A DNA stretch of 64,000 nucleotides from Muricoccus harenae (GTDB lineage: Bacteria > Pseudomonadota > Alphaproteobacteria > Acetobacterales > Acetobacteraceae). The position numbers were made by a program, and so were the translations under genes. This document shows positions 17,682-27,102 of the stretch, in pieces (the first letter of the stretch is position 1; each line of letters begins with the position of its first letter). The DNA is taken from NCBI RefSeq assembly GCF_009848505.1, contig NZ_WWDL01000020.1, positions 1 to 64,000 of the forward strand, read 5' to 3'. The notes below the pieces were generated by a model. It searched no databases and was not told the DNA's origin. It worked only from the letters and a program-made list of their open reading frames with translations.

Positions 17682-19438
17682 TGGCGGCCACCCCCCTCCC
17701 GTCACTGAACTCCCTTCCCAAGCGCCTGGGACAATTCGGCACCCTGGCCGAGGCTCTCGATTATGCCGCCGAGGGCGTGACAGGGCTCGGCTTCCATGAC
17801 GGGCGGGGCGATCTGACGACGGCGCTGCCCTACCGCCAGCTTCGCCAGGATGCCATCGCCCTGGCGCGCCGCCTTCTGCATGCCGGGCTGGCGCGGGGCG
17901 ACCGGGTCGCCATCGTCGCCGAGACCCATCCGGACGTCGTGAGGGCCTTCTTCGCCTGCCAGTATGTCGGCATGGTGCCGGCGCTGATGCCGCTGCCAGC
18001 CGCATTCGGGGGCCGCGAGACCTATATCGAGCATATCCGGCGCCTGACCCTGGCTGCACGGGCTTCGGCCCTCTTCGTGCCCGACACCCTGCAGAACTGG
18101 CTGGCTCCCCTGGCGCAGGAGGCCGGGCTCAAGGCCTTCGGCAGCGTCGCTGCGCTGGCACCCGCCCTGGATGACACCCCCCTGCCCGCCCCCACGGGCG
18201 AGGACGAAATCGCCTATCTGCAATTCTCCTCAGGCAGCACGCGCTTCCCCATGGGCATCGCGGTGACCGAGCGGGCGCTGATGGAGAACATCCGGGCCAT
18301 CCTGCAGCATGGCCTCAAGGTCGTGCCGGAGGACCGGGCGGTGTCCTGGCTGCCGCTCTATCACGATATGGGTCTGGTCGGATTCCTCCTCGCGCCGCTG
18401 GCCGGCCAGGTGACCGTCGATCTCCTCTCGCCGCAGGAATTCGCGCGGCGGCCGCATCTCTGGCTGCGCATCCTCTCCGCCCACCGCGGCACCCTCTCCT
18501 ACAGCCCCAGCTTCGGCTACGAGCTCTGCGCCCGGCGGGGGCGACCTGACCCCGCCAAGGGACCGGCACTCGACCTATCCGCCTGGCGCGCCGCGGGCAT
18601 CGGCGGCGACATGATCCGCACGCATGTTCTCACCCGCTTCGCGGAGACCTTCGGCCCGGACGGCTTCCGCGCGGAGGCTTTCGTGCCGAGCTACGGCATG
18701 GCGGAGGCGACGCTCGCCATCAGCTTCACGCCGCTTGGAAGCGGGGTGCTGACCGACACGGTGGATCTCGACCGTCTGGAGCGCGACGGGATCGCCGCTC
18801 CCGCCAGTACCGAAAGCGCCCGCATCCGGGCCTTCGCCCTCTGCGGCCCGCCCCTACCCGGGACCGAGGTCGAGATCCGTGACGCCGACGGCACCGCCCT
18901 GCCGGAGCGCCGGATCGGGCGGATCCTGGTGCGTGGGCCGGGGCTGATGCGCGGCTATGACGACCGGCCGGAGGAGAGCGTGGCTGTCCTCTCGCCGGAC
19001 GGATGGCTCGATACGGGCGATCTCGGCTACCGGCTGGACGGCCAGATCGTGATCACCGGGCGCGCCAAGGAACTGATCATCGTCAATGGCCGCAATGTCT
19101 GGCCGCAGGACCTGGAATGGTCCGTCGAGCACGCCCTGCCTTCGGTCCGTGACGGCGATGTCGCCGCCTTCGCGGTCGAGGAGGAGGGGACGGAGCAGGT
19201 CGTCCTGCTGATCGAGGCGCCCGGCGCCCCCGGCAATGCCGAGCGCGAGCGCCTGGCGGCCGAGGCAGCGGGCACGCTCCGCGCCCGGCATGGCGTGGAG
19301 GCCCGCGTCGTCCTGGTGCCGCGAGGGAGCCTGCCGCGCACTTCCTCCGGCAAGCTCAGCCGCATCCTGGCGCGCAGCCGCTATCTCGAAGGGACTTTCG
19401 CACCTTCCGCCGCAGAGTTGGCAGCCGCCCCGCGATGA
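17681..19438 (+). CDS. fatty acyl-AMP ligase / acyl-ACP synthetase (ceramide pathway)
   Basis: This 585-residue adenylate-forming enzyme has the FAAL layout: P-loop LQFSSGSTRFPMG, SWLPLYHDMGLVGF, FVPSYGMAEATLA, DGWLDTGDLGYR, GRAKELIIVNGRNVWPQDLE, and a C-terminal Lys in TSSGKLSR. Such enzymes activate fatty acids as acyl-AMP and load them on an ACP. In Caulobacter an acyl-CoA/acyl-ACP synthetase belongs to the ceramide gene set. Here it overlaps the CerR-like gene by 4 bp and shares the locus with a dedicated ACP and SPT, so loading that ACP is the likely role. ATG at 17681 overlaps the upstream stop. Confidence 0.85.
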   Translation: MAATPLPSLNSLPKRLGQFGTLAEALDYAAEGVTGLGFHDGRGDLTTALPYRQLRQDAIALARRLLHAGLARGDRVAIVAETHPDVVRAFFACQYVGMVPALMPLPAAFGGRETYIEHIRRLTLAARASALFVPDTLQNWLAPLAQEAGLKAFGSVAALAPALDDTPLPAPTGEDEIAYLQFSSGSTRFPMGIAVTERALMENIRAILQHGLKVVPEDRAVSWLPLYHDMGLVGFLLAPLAGQVTVDLLSPQEFARRPHLWLRILSAHRGTLSYSPSFGYELCARRGRPDPAKGPALDLSAWRAAGIGGDMIRTHVLTRFAETFGPDGFRAEAFVPSYGMAEATLAISFTPLGSGVLTDTVDLDRLERDGIAAPASTESARIRAFALCGPPLPGTEVEIRDADGTALPERRIGRILVRGPGLMRGYDDRPEESVAVLSPDGWLDTGDLGYRLDGQIVITGRAKELIIVNGRNVWPQDLEWSVEHALPSVRDGDVAAFAVEEEGTEQVVLLIEAPGAPGNAERERLAAEAAGTLRARHGVEARVVLVPRGSLPRTSSGKLSRILARSRYLEGTFAPSAAELAAAPR

Positions 19439-20403
19439 CGGACGCGCCGCTCGCGGCCGTCACCGGCGGGACCGGCTTTCTCGGGCGCCATGTGGTCGCT
19501 GCCCTGGCGCGCGAGGGCTGGCGGGTTCGCATGCTGGTCCGGGGCCAAGCGGCGCCCCTGGCGGAGGCGCCTTCGGTCGAGCTGGTGCGCGGCGACCTGG
19601 CGGATGTGGAGACGTTGCGTCGGCTCGTCCAGGAAGCGCAGGCCGTTGTGCATCTCGCTGGCCTCACCAAGGCCCCCCGGCGCTCGGATTTCTTCGAGGT
19701 AAACCGCGACGGCAGCGCCCGGCTTGCCGCCGCCGTCGCCGCGGCAGCGCCTTCCGCGCGCTGCGTCCTGGTCTCCTCCCTCGCCGCCCGGGAGCCGCAG
19801 CTCTCCGCCTATGCCGAAAGCAAGCGGGCTGGCGAGGCGGCAGCACTCGCCGAGCTCGGGGAGGCGGGGCGCTGGGTGGTGCTGCGGCCCTCCGTCATCT
19901 ACGGCCCAGGCGACCGCGACGGCCTCGCCCTGTGCAAGCTGGCCTCGGCGCCCATCGTGCCGGTGCCCCGCGCGCCCGAGCCCCGGATCGGCTTCGTCCA
20001 TGCGAGGGACGTGGCCGAGGCCATCGTCACCCTTTGCCGCTCGGGCCCCCTGGCAACGACATTCGAGGTCACGGATGAGCGCCATAACGGCTATGGCTGG
20101 CGCGAGATCCTGAAGCATGTTGCCGACCTGCTGCAGCGGAAGCCGCATTTCCTTCCGGTGCCGGATTCCGTGATGCTCGCCGCCGGCGCGGCGGCGGATG
20201 CCTGGTCCTCCGTCACCGGCCAGGTCACCCTGTTCGGCCGCGGGAAAGCCCATGAGATCCTGCACCGCGACTGGGCTTCGAGCCTGGAGCGGCAGCTTCC
20301 CGCCCTTGTCTGGGCGCCCCGCATCGCGCTGCAGCCGGGATTGCGCGAAACCCTGGACTGGTGGGCGAGCCTCGGCCTCCCCGGGGCGGTGGCCCATGGC
20401 TGA
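19435..20403 (+). CDS. cerR: CerR-like NAD(P)-dependent ceramide reductase (extended SDR)
   Basis: This 322-residue extended short-chain dehydrogenase has a Rossmann motif (TGGTGFLGRHVVAAL), catalytic Ser in VLVSSLAARE, and the Y-x3-K pair in YAESKRAGE. It resembles nucleoside-sugar epimerases. In Caulobacter the equivalent protein, CerR, reduces 3-ketoceramide to dihydroceramide. Gene context (acyl-AMP ligase upstream with ATGA overlap; SPT, ACP and bCerS nearby) supports the same role. Alternative: a sugar epimerase for the lipid's glycan. Confidence 0.78.
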   Translation: MTDAPLAAVTGGTGFLGRHVVAALAREGWRVRMLVRGQAAPLAEAPSVELVRGDLADVETLRRLVQEAQAVVHLAGLTKAPRRSDFFEVNRDGSARLAAAVAAAAPSARCVLVSSLAAREPQLSAYAESKRAGEAAALAELGEAGRWVVLRPSVIYGPGDRDGLALCKLASAPIVPVPRAPEPRIGFVHARDVAEAIVTLCRSGPLATTFEVTDERHNGYGWREILKHVADLLQRKPHFLPVPDSVMLAAGAAADAWSSVTGQVTLFGRGKAHEILHRDWASSLERQLPALVWAPRIALQPGLRETLDWWASLGLPGAVAHG

Positions 20404-20447
20404 ACTCCGGTCCAGTGCCAGGGGGTCCAGCGCCAGGGAGCCCGGCG

Positions 20448-20903
20448 CTATCGCCGGATCGCCTCGGCGCGGGCTGCGTCATAGTGGTGGAGGCAGTGGC
20501 TGTGGCCTTCCCGCGGGACGACGGGCCCCGACTGGTCCGATGCGGTCAGCCGGTCCCCATCGATCCGTCCTGCGGCAAGCCGGTCGGACGTATCTCCCCG
20601 CAGCGCCACCTCGCCTCCGGGAGAGACGGTCCCGACAAGGATCGGCCTCTGCACGGCGGAATGCCGGTGGCGCGAGCTGCGCATCTCGATGACGCCGGTC
20701 TCGACGCGGAACCAGACACTTCGTGGATTCTCCCGGCAGGCCGGGCTCAGGGCGAGCGGAAGCTGCCGGCCCCGGTACCAGCCGTCGAACCGCGTGGTAG
20801 CCTCGGGCCGTGGCGCATCCCGTGCGACCCCCGCCGGCGCGCCGCCGCCTTCCGCCGCGCAGCCGGCCAGCAGCGGCACGACCATCAGGGCGAGGGCCGC
20901 CAA
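20448..20903 (-). CDS. small lipoprotein of unknown function
   Basis: This predicted lipoprotein of about 150 residues has the lipobox LLAGC after a hydrophobic stretch, then a mature domain with FDGWYRG, a GVIEMRSS segment and short repeated strands (ILVGTVSPGGEVALRG). It is probably anchored in the periplasmic face of a membrane. The start is uncertain: TTG at 20903 gives 15 residues before the Cys, ATG at 20885 only nine. It is head-to-head with the gene at 20922, so both probably use overlapping promoters. I do not recognise the family. Confidence 0.6.
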   Translation of the reverse strand: MAALALMVVPLLAGCAAEGGGAPAGVARDAPRPEATTRFDGWYRGRQLPLALSPACRENPRSVWFRVETGVIEMRSSRHRHSAVQRPILVGTVSPGGEVALRGDTSDRLAAGRIDGDRLTASDQSGPVVPREGHSHCLHHYDAARAEAIRR

Positions 20904-20921
20904 ACACGCCCGGAGGATTGG

Positions 20922-21872
20922 ATGAGCCAGGCCAGCACCCCCACGGATCGTCTCCCCATGAATCGGCCGGTGGTCTTCATCCACACCAATGCCAAGCAGC
21001 GGCTGGGCGCCCTGGTGTCGGCCCATTCCTTCCGCCGCAATGCCCGCGACCCAGACGCCTTCGAGGTCCGGCTGCTCGAGGCCGAGCACTCCGCCCCGCT
21101 GCGCGCGGCGGAGGGGCGGAGCTTCCTCCGCGGGGGACACAGCCGCGTCTGGCATATGGACGACCTGCAATCCTTCACCCCACTCCGCTTCGCCGTGCCC
21201 GATGCCATGGGCCATCGGGGCGTCGGCCTTGTGGTGGACCCTGATGTCTTCGCGGTCGGCGATGTAGGCGAGCTCTTCGCCCGCGACCGCGAAGGGAAGG
21301 CGATATGGTGCCGCGCCCGGCCCGGACACAACGGCGCGCCGGACTACCTGGCCACCAGCGTCATGCTGCTGGACTGCGCGCTACTGCCCCATTGGCGCTT
21401 CGAGCCAATGCTGGAGGATCTCTTCGCCGGCCGGCTGGACTATGTGGAGATGATCGAGCTGCGGCGCGAGCCGCGCGAGAGCATCGGGCTGCTCGATCCC
21501 GTCTGGAACGACTTCGACCGGCTGAGCCCCGAGACCCGCCTGCTGCACACCACCAAGCGCCGGACCCAGCCCTGGAAGACCGGGCTGCCGGTGGACTTCA
21601 CCCCGCGCGAGCGCGGCTTCGGCCCGATCCCGGCCGCGCTGGTCCGGCCGCTCCTGCGGCTCTGGACCGCCCATGCGCGCTACCGCCCGCATCCCGATGC
21701 CCGGCAGGAGGCCCTTTTCTTCGCCCTCCTCGCGGAGTGCCTCGATGGGGGCTCGGTCACCCGCGAAGAGGTGGCGGACGGGATCAGGGAGCGGCATATC
21801 CGGCCCGACTCCATGGTTCTGGTGGATCGGTACCGGGGCCACCTCCCGCGTCCGTCGGCAGCAGCCGCCTGA
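20922..21872 (+). CDS. predicted GT-A-fold glycosyltransferase-like protein
   Basis: This 316-residue protein begins with a strand-helix pattern (RPVVFIHTNAKQRLGALVSAHSF). It has a DxD-like VVDPDVFAVGDVGELF motif in the middle, a YLATSVMLLDC segment, and LLHTTKRRTQPWKTGLP near residue 215. These resemble GT8-type transferases (DxD and H...KPW motifs), but similarity is weak, so the call is tentative. GGAGG at 20912 supports the ATG at 20922. The gene lies in the sphingolipid locus beside other glycosyltransferases and overlaps the convergent ELM1-like gene by 89 bp. Confidence 0.5.
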   Translation: MSQASTPTDRLPMNRPVVFIHTNAKQRLGALVSAHSFRRNARDPDAFEVRLLEAEHSAPLRAAEGRSFLRGGHSRVWHMDDLQSFTPLRFAVPDAMGHRGVGLVVDPDVFAVGDVGELFARDREGKAIWCRARPGHNGAPDYLATSVMLLDCALLPHWRFEPMLEDLFAGRLDYVEMIELRREPRESIGLLDPVWNDFDRLSPETRLLHTTKRRTQPWKTGLPVDFTPRERGFGPIPAALVRPLLRLWTAHARYRPHPDARQEALFFALLAECLDGGSVTREEVADGIRERHIRPDSMVLVDRYRGHLPRPSAAAA

Positions 21873-22959
21873 TCCGCGCCGCCGCCAACTCGGCCACGAC
21901 CGGGGGCTGGCCCTGCGCCGGCGCGTCCACCTCTCCGACGAGGCCGTGATGGTCGAGCATCCGCCAGAAGAACCAGAGGTCGCGCGGCCATCCGGCCAGG
22001 CCGCGCCGTACCAGCGCGCCCCAGGCCCGGCCGGCGGTGCGAAGGATGGGCGAGGCCTCACCCTCGCCCATATCGGCGAGGCGGAGGGCGCGCATCAGCC
22101 GCAGCCAGCCCCCCCCTGGCCCCGCCGAGTGGACCGGAACGAGCCCGACCGGCTTCCCAGTCGCCACCGCATCCGACAGCATCGCCGCGCTGTCCGCCGT
22201 GACAGCCAGTTCATCTGCGAGGGCCAGCAAAGCGGAATAGGGATTCTCCGCGCCCGGGCCACCCAGGAAGGCAGTCGGCACGGGCGCATCGGCGAGCACG
22301 GCCCGGACCCTGCGCTCGACCGCATCCGGCGTCCGGCGGCTGCCGATCGCCAGCACGCTCCCGCCCTGCGCCCCGGCGCGGGTGAGCAGTGCCCGGCAAG
22401 CCGCCTCGGCATCGGCCGGGTGGAGCCGCCAGGGCCAGGAATGGCCGCCCAGGACCAGGGCGAGCCTCGGCGGCGGGAAATCCTGCAACCGCCCGCCCCA
22501 CCGCGCCGCAGCCTCGGCCAGCCGTGCCGGCGTCTGCCGGGTGAGGGAGATCGGGGCTTCGAGCACCGTGGGGCTTGGCGGAACGCCGTATTGCGGCGTG
22601 GTCACCACAAGGTCGAACCGCGCCGGGTCGCAGCGCGGCCGGCCGATCTGCACGATCCGGCTGCGGCCACCGGAGCGGGCGCGGATCCACCGCGACACCG
22701 GCACGCTCCGCCGCCCCACGCCGATGACCAGATCCGGCCAGGGCGGGGCCAGAAGGGCGCGCGATGCGGCGTCCAGGCTCGCGCGCCCAATACCGCCGAA
22801 ACGCGTCGGGAGCAGCCGGAGCCAGTTATAGCGAAGGCGAAGCGGCTCCACCCGGCCACCCAGGGCTTCGGCCAGGGCCAGCACCTGGTTGTTGTCGCCG
22901 GTCCGGGGGCCGAGCAGCGCCCAGATGCGCGGCCGGTCCGGGTTCTGCCCTGTGTCCAA
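21784..22959 (-). CDS. ELM1/DUF1022 (GT-B-like) family protein
   Basis: This protein of about 391 residues opens with WALLGPRTGDNNQVLALAEALG and carries the later VTADSAAMLSDAVATGKPVG segment. These are the two hallmarks of the mitochondrial-fission ELM1 family, whose bacterial members look like GT-B nucleotide-sugar transferases related to LpxB/MurG. It is expected to be cytosolic or membrane-associated and to glycosylate a lipid. No ATG precedes the conserved start; TTG at 22959 with AAGG upstream is the best candidate, GTG 30 bp further up another. It is divergent from the GT4 gene. Confidence 0.78.
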   Translation of the reverse strand: MDTGQNPDRPRIWALLGPRTGDNNQVLALAEALGGRVEPLRLRYNWLRLLPTRFGGIGRASLDAASRALLAPPWPDLVIGVGRRSVPVSRWIRARSGGRSRIVQIGRPRCDPARFDLVVTTPQYGVPPSPTVLEAPISLTRQTPARLAEAAARWGGRLQDFPPPRLALVLGGHSWPWRLHPADAEAACRALLTRAGAQGGSVLAIGSRRTPDAVERRVRAVLADAPVPTAFLGGPGAENPYSALLALADELAVTADSAAMLSDAVATGKPVGLVPVHSAGPGGGWLRLMRALRLADMGEGEASPILRTAGRAWGALVRRGLAGWPRDLWFFWRMLDHHGLVGEVDAPAQGQPPVVAELAAARIRRLLPTDAGGGPGTDPPEPWSRAGYAAP

Positions 22960-23048
22960 CCAGATCTGACCTTGCCGGAAAAGCACAGGATGAAGACCGG
23001 CCGGGGCCCGGACAAGGGTACTGGGCGTGGTGGAGTGCGCGGCGCGCC

Positions 23049-24179
23049 ATGCGCATAAGCTATGTGGCGGGGACCGCCCTCCCCTCCCGGGTCGCCAGCG
23101 CGGTGAACGTGCTGAAGATGTGCCGTGCCTTCGCGAAGGCAGGGCATCAGGTGACGCTCTATGCCCGCGGCCGGCAGGCGGATGCGCCATCCATCTTCGC
23201 CGCCTACGGGATCGAACCCTGTTTCGACCTTGTGCTGCGCGCGCCGCCCACGCTGCCCCTGGCGAAAAACCTGCTCTATCCCCTGCTCGTGGCACGGGCG
23301 ATGGCCTCTCGGCCGCCGCCCGACCTCATCTATGGCCGCCACGCCTATGCCCTGGCCTGTGCCATCGGCCGGAGCGCTGCGCCCCTCGCCTACGAAACCC
23401 ACGCCCTGCCCCTGCGGCGTGCCCGTCGCCTGGCCGAATCCTGGCTCTTCCGCCAGCCCCGCTTCGCCCTGCTGGTCGCCATCTCCCGCGCCCTTGCCGA
23501 GGACTACGCCGCAGGCATCCCGGCCCAGGCCGGGCGGCCGGTGATGGTGGCGCATGACGGTGCAGACCCGGTGGCGGATCCCGCCCCGCCGCCCGGTTCC
23601 TGGCCTGGCCGGCCAAGCGCGCCGCAGCTCGGCTATGTCGGCCATCTCTATCCCGGCAAGGGCATGGAGATGGTGGCGGCTCTCGCCGAGGCCCTGCCGG
23701 AATGCGACCTGCATGCCGTCGGCGGCACGGAGAAGGACCTGGCGAGCTGGCGTGCCCGCTGCGCCGGGAGGGCCAATCTCCATCTGCACGGCTATGTGCC
23801 GCATGCCCTCGTGCCGTCCTATCTCGCCCGGTTCGACCTTCTGCTCGCCCCGCCGGCGCCCAGCGTGGCCTCCGCGGCCGGACGGGAGATCGGGCGCTGG
23901 ATGTCGCCGCTGAAGCTCTTCGAATACATGGCGGCGGGAAAACCCATCCTGGCCTCGGACATTCCGGCGCTGCGCGAGATCCTGCGCGATGGCGAGACCG
24001 CGCTGCTGCTGCCACCCGGGGAGACCGGAGCCTGGGCCGCCGCCGCCCGTGCCCTGCTGGCCGATACCTCCGGCGCCGCGGCGCTCGGCGACCAGGCCCG
24101 CGCCGCCTTCCTCGCGACCTATACCTGGGACGCCCGGGCCACTCGGATCCTCGCCCGGTTGCAGGACCTTGCCGCATGA
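23049..24179 (+). CDS. family 4 glycosyltransferase
   Basis: This 376-residue GT-B enzyme has an N-terminal acceptor domain (MRISYVAGTALPSRVASAVN) and a C-terminal donor-binding domain with LGYVGHLYPGKGMEM and SPLKLFEYMAAGKPILASD, the EX7E region of GT4. It would transfer a sugar from a nucleotide donor to a lipid or glycan at the cytoplasmic face. It leads a plus-strand run with a flippase, ACP, SPT and a GT-C protein, and overlaps the flippase by 4 bp. Synthesis of a glycosphingolipid is a reasonable inference. Confidence 0.88.
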   Translation: MRISYVAGTALPSRVASAVNVLKMCRAFAKAGHQVTLYARGRQADAPSIFAAYGIEPCFDLVLRAPPTLPLAKNLLYPLLVARAMASRPPPDLIYGRHAYALACAIGRSAAPLAYETHALPLRRARRLAESWLFRQPRFALLVAISRALAEDYAAGIPAQAGRPVMVAHDGADPVADPAPPPGSWPGRPSAPQLGYVGHLYPGKGMEMVAALAEALPECDLHAVGGTEKDLASWRARCAGRANLHLHGYVPHALVPSYLARFDLLLAPPAPSVASAAGREIGRWMSPLKLFEYMAAGKPILASDIPALREILRDGETALLLPPGETGAWAAAARALLADTSGAAALGDQARAAFLATYTWDARATRILARLQDLAA

Positions 24180-25630
24180 ACGACAGCTCGGGTCCCGCTC
24201 TGGGCGATGTCCTGTTCCGCCGCATCCTGCGGAATGCCGGGCTGGTGCTCGGTGGCAAGCTGGCGACGGCGCTGCTCAATCTGGCGGCCTTCAGCATCGC
24301 CATGCACAGCCTGGGCGCGACGCAGATGGGCGTGCTGGTCCTGGTGCACGGCTTCGCGCAGACCGCCTCCTCCCTCGTGAAGTTCCAATCCTGGCAGGCC
24401 GTGCTGCGCTACGGCTCCGGCAACACCGAGCCGGCGCGGCGGGCCGAGTTCCAGGCCATGCTGCGCTTCACCGCCGGGCTCGACCTGGGCTCCGCCGTGG
24501 TGGGCAGCCTTGCCTGTGCCGCCGCGGCCTGGTTCTTCGGCCCGTCCTTCGGCTGGCCACCGGAAATCGTGCCCCTCGCCGTGCTTTATGCCACCAGCAC
24601 GGCCTTCCTGGTCACGGCGGCGCCGATTGGCCTCCTCCGCCTGTTCGACCGCTTCGACCTGCTGGCGCGACGGGATGCGCTGGGAGCCGGCTTCCGGCTG
24701 GCAGGGGCGGCGCTCGCGGTGGCGCTCGGCGCGGGGCTGCCCGGCTTCCTGGGCGCCTGGTACGCGGCGACGGTCCTTGGCGGGCTGGTGGTGATCGCCG
24801 CCGCCTGGCGGGAGACGGCCCGGCATGGGCTGCTGCGGCCCGACCCGGCGGGCCGTCGCCTGCGCGCAACGGAGGCGCATCCGGGGATCTGGGGCTTTGC
24901 CTGGTCCACGAACCTGATGACCACGCTTTCCCTTGGCTCGAGCCATGTCGCGACGCTCTGCGTCGGGTGGATGCTCGGTCCGGCCGAGGCCGCGCTCTTC
25001 TCCCTGGCGCGCCAGATCGGCGAGGCGGCGCTGAAGCCCAGCCGCTTCCTGACCCCCGCCCTCTATCCCGAGCTGGCGCGGCTGGCGGCGGCGCAGGACC
25101 GGGCGGCGCTGCGCCGGCTGCTCCGCCGGGGACTCCGCCTCTCGGCCGCCCTGGCGCTTGCCCTGCTTCTGGTCCTGGCTGCGCTGGGGGAATGGCTGCT
25201 CCGCCTCGTGGGCGGGGCGGAGGCTTCCGGCGCCTATCCCGTGATGCTGCTGCTGGCCACCGCCGCGTCCATCGGCTTCGCGGGCTTTGCCCTGGAACCG
25301 CTGCTGGTTTCGGTCGAGCGCCACGGCCTTGCGCTGCGGCTGCGAACCGTGGCCACGGCGGCTTATCTGCCCCTCGCCCTCATCGGCCTGGGGCTTTTCG
25401 GGCTGGCGGGGGCCGGCCTTGCCTCGGTCTTCTCAGCCCTGATCTTGCTGGCCGGGCAGGCTGTGCCCGCCCTGCAATGGCTGGCCAATCCTGCTCCGGC
25501 GGGGTCAGAACAAAACTTGCATTACAGTTCGGGGAAGCTTTTAACCACCCGGGCCCGGGGGGGCATGGGCGTGATTGACAGGGGAAAAGGCGATGCTGGA
25601 CGAGCAGGCGGCCCTGCGGGAGATCACTGA
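24176..25630 (+). CDS. oligosaccharide/lipid flippase (PST/Wzx-like)
   Basis: This 484-residue polytopic membrane protein has about 12-14 helices and is of the polysaccharide-transporter (MOP) superfamily, starting with RNAGLVLGGKLATALLNLAAF. Such proteins flip lipid-linked sugars across the inner membrane. It overlaps the GT4 gene by 4 bp and its frame runs 38 bp into the ACP gene. The last ~45 residues (after WLANPAPAG) look non-conserved, so the ancestral stop may have been lost. Flipping a glycosylated sphingolipid is an inference from context. Confidence 0.82.
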   Translation: MNDSSGPALGDVLFRRILRNAGLVLGGKLATALLNLAAFSIAMHSLGATQMGVLVLVHGFAQTASSLVKFQSWQAVLRYGSGNTEPARRAEFQAMLRFTAGLDLGSAVVGSLACAAAAWFFGPSFGWPPEIVPLAVLYATSTAFLVTAAPIGLLRLFDRFDLLARRDALGAGFRLAGAALAVALGAGLPGFLGAWYAATVLGGLVVIAAAWRETARHGLLRPDPAGRRLRATEAHPGIWGFAWSTNLMTTLSLGSSHVATLCVGWMLGPAEAALFSLARQIGEAALKPSRFLTPALYPELARLAAAQDRAALRRLLRRGLRLSAALALALLLVLAALGEWLLRLVGGAEASGAYPVMLLLATAASIGFAGFALEPLLVSVERHGLALRLRTVATAAYLPLALIGLGLFGLAGAGLASVFSALILLAGQAVPALQWLANPAPAGSEQNLHYSSGKLLTTRARGGMGVIDRGKGDAGRAGGPAGDH

Positions 25631-25841
25631 GGCGCTCGAGGAATCAGGGAAGCTGACCGGCCCTGTGACGATGGAAACCAGCATCCTGCACGACCTGAGC
25701 TTCGACTCCGTCGGAGCCATTGATTTCATCATGCTGCTCGAAACCCGCCTCGATACCATCATCCCGATGGACCGGATGGCGGAGATCGAGACGATCGGAG
25801 ATCTCGTTCGCGTGCTGACCAGCGAAACCGCGGCCTCCTGA
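25593..25841 (+). CDS. dedicated acyl carrier protein of the sphingolipid locus
   Basis: This 82-residue acidic helical protein has the phosphopantetheine attachment site in LSFDSVGAIDFIM (Ser39). ATG at 25593 is preferred because GGGGAAAAGG lies just upstream. It ends 3 bp before the SPT start, the same ACP-SPT pairing as in the Caulobacter ceramide cluster (AcpR-Spt), where the ACP carries the fatty acyl chain used by SPT. Holo-ACP is presumably loaded by the acyl-AMP ligase at 17681. Confidence 0.93.
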   Translation: MLDEQAALREITEALEESGKLTGPVTMETSILHDLSFDSVGAIDFIMLLETRLDTIIPMDRMAEIETIGDLVRVLTSETAAS

Positions 25842-25844
25842 ACC

Positions 25845-27053
25845 ATGCTGGCAAAATTTCGAGCCCTTCGCGCCGAGCACGCGGCCGTGTCCGCGGCTGG
25901 GCAGGACCCCTTCGGCGTGGCCTTCGATGCCGTGCTGTCCGCCACCGAGGCGATGCTGGGCGGGCGGCGCATCCTGCTGCTCGGCACCAATAACTATCTC
26001 GGTCTGACCTTCGACCAGGATTGCATCGACAGCGCCGTCGCGGCGACCGAGGCGCAGGGCACCGGCACCACCGGCTCGCGCATCGCCAATGGCACCTATG
26101 GTGGCCATGCGGCGCTGGAGCGGCGGCTGGCCAGATTCCTCCGCCGCCGGTCGGCGATGGTCTTCACCACCGGCTACCAGGCCAATCTCGGCGCGCTCTC
26201 CGCCCTGGCCGGGCGCGGGGACCACCTGCTGCTGGATGCGGACAGCCATGCCAGCATCTATGACGGCGCTCGGCTCGGCGGTGCGCAGGTCACGCGCTTC
26301 CGCCACAATGATCCCGACGACCTCCGGCGCCGCCTGCGCCTGCTCGCCAGCCAACCCGGCGAGAAGCTGATCGTCGCCGAGGGCATCTACAGCATGCTCG
26401 GCGACACCGCGCCGCTGCGCGAAATGGCCGCGGTGAAGCGCGAGGCCGGTGCCTGGCTGCTGGTGGACGAGGCCCATTCGCTCGGCGTGCTTGGCGAACA
26501 GGGCCGTGGCCTCGCGGAGGCGGAAGGGGTGGAGGAGGATGTCGATTTCGTCGTCGGCACCTTCAGCAAGAGCCTCGGCGCGATCGGCGGCTTCTGTGCC
26601 TCCGACCTCGACGGCTTCGATGCCCTGCGCCTTTCCGCCCGCGCCTATATGTTCACGGCCTCGCTGCCGCCATCCATCGTCGCCTCGGTGTTCCAGGCGA
26701 TCGAGGTGATGGAGGAGAACCCGCAGCTGCGGGACAGGCTGCGGCGGAACGGGCAGCAGCTGCATGCCGGCCTTGCCGTCGCCGGCTTCGCCTTGGGCGC
26801 CATGCCCAGCCCCATCGTCTCGCTGCCCATGCCGGATCGCGAGACCGCGGTGATGTTCTGGAACGCCCTCCTGGCGGAAGGTGTCTATACGAACCTGGCC
26901 CTTGGGCCGGCCACGCCGGGCGGGAAGCCGCTGCTCCGCATGAGCGTCAGTGCCGCCCTTACCCCGGCGCAGATCGACACCGCCATCGCCGCCATCGCGC
27001 GGGTGGGCCGGACGCTGGGGCTGCTCCACAGCGCGCTGGCCGCGGCGGAGTAG
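25845..27053 (+). CDS. spt: serine palmitoyltransferase (alpha-oxoamine synthase)
   Basis: This 402-residue PLP enzyme has the alpha-oxoamine synthase signatures NYLGLTFDQ, GTGTTGSRIANGTYGGH, DEAHSLGVLG, and the cofactor lysine in TFSKSLGAIGGF (Lys242). It condenses an acyl thioester with an amino acid. Relatives include biotin (BioF) and haem (HemA) enzymes, but the ACP 3 bp upstream and the ceramide genes around it point to serine plus acyl-ACP giving 3-ketosphinganine, the first committed sphingolipid step. Soluble and cytosolic, as in Sphingomonas. Confidence 0.9.
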   Translation: MLAKFRALRAEHAAVSAAGQDPFGVAFDAVLSATEAMLGGRRILLLGTNNYLGLTFDQDCIDSAVAATEAQGTGTTGSRIANGTYGGHAALERRLARFLRRRSAMVFTTGYQANLGALSALAGRGDHLLLDADSHASIYDGARLGGAQVTRFRHNDPDDLRRRLRLLASQPGEKLIVAEGIYSMLGDTAPLREMAAVKREAGAWLLVDEAHSLGVLGEQGRGLAEAEGVEEDVDFVVGTFSKSLGAIGGFCASDLDGFDALRLSARAYMFTASLPPSIVASVFQAIEVMEENPQLRDRLRRNGQQLHAGLAVAGFALGAMPSPIVSLPMPDRETAVMFWNALLAEGVYTNLALGPATPGGKPLLRMSVSAALTPAQIDTAIAAIARVGRTLGLLHSALAAAE

Positions 27054-27102
27054 GAAGCCTGGCCCCTTCGGGCTCCCCTCGGCCAGCGGCATAGGACCGG
27101 CG

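Noticed and set aside
21673-23058. 461-codon plus-strand open frame opposite the ELM1-like gene
   Set aside because: Arg/Pro-rich composition; the minus-strand ELM1 motifs are unmistakable.
25845-27053. biotin BioF or haem HemA assignment for the alpha-oxoamine synthase
   Set aside because: No biotin or haem genes are nearby, while a dedicated ACP lies 3 bp upstream within a ceramide gene set.
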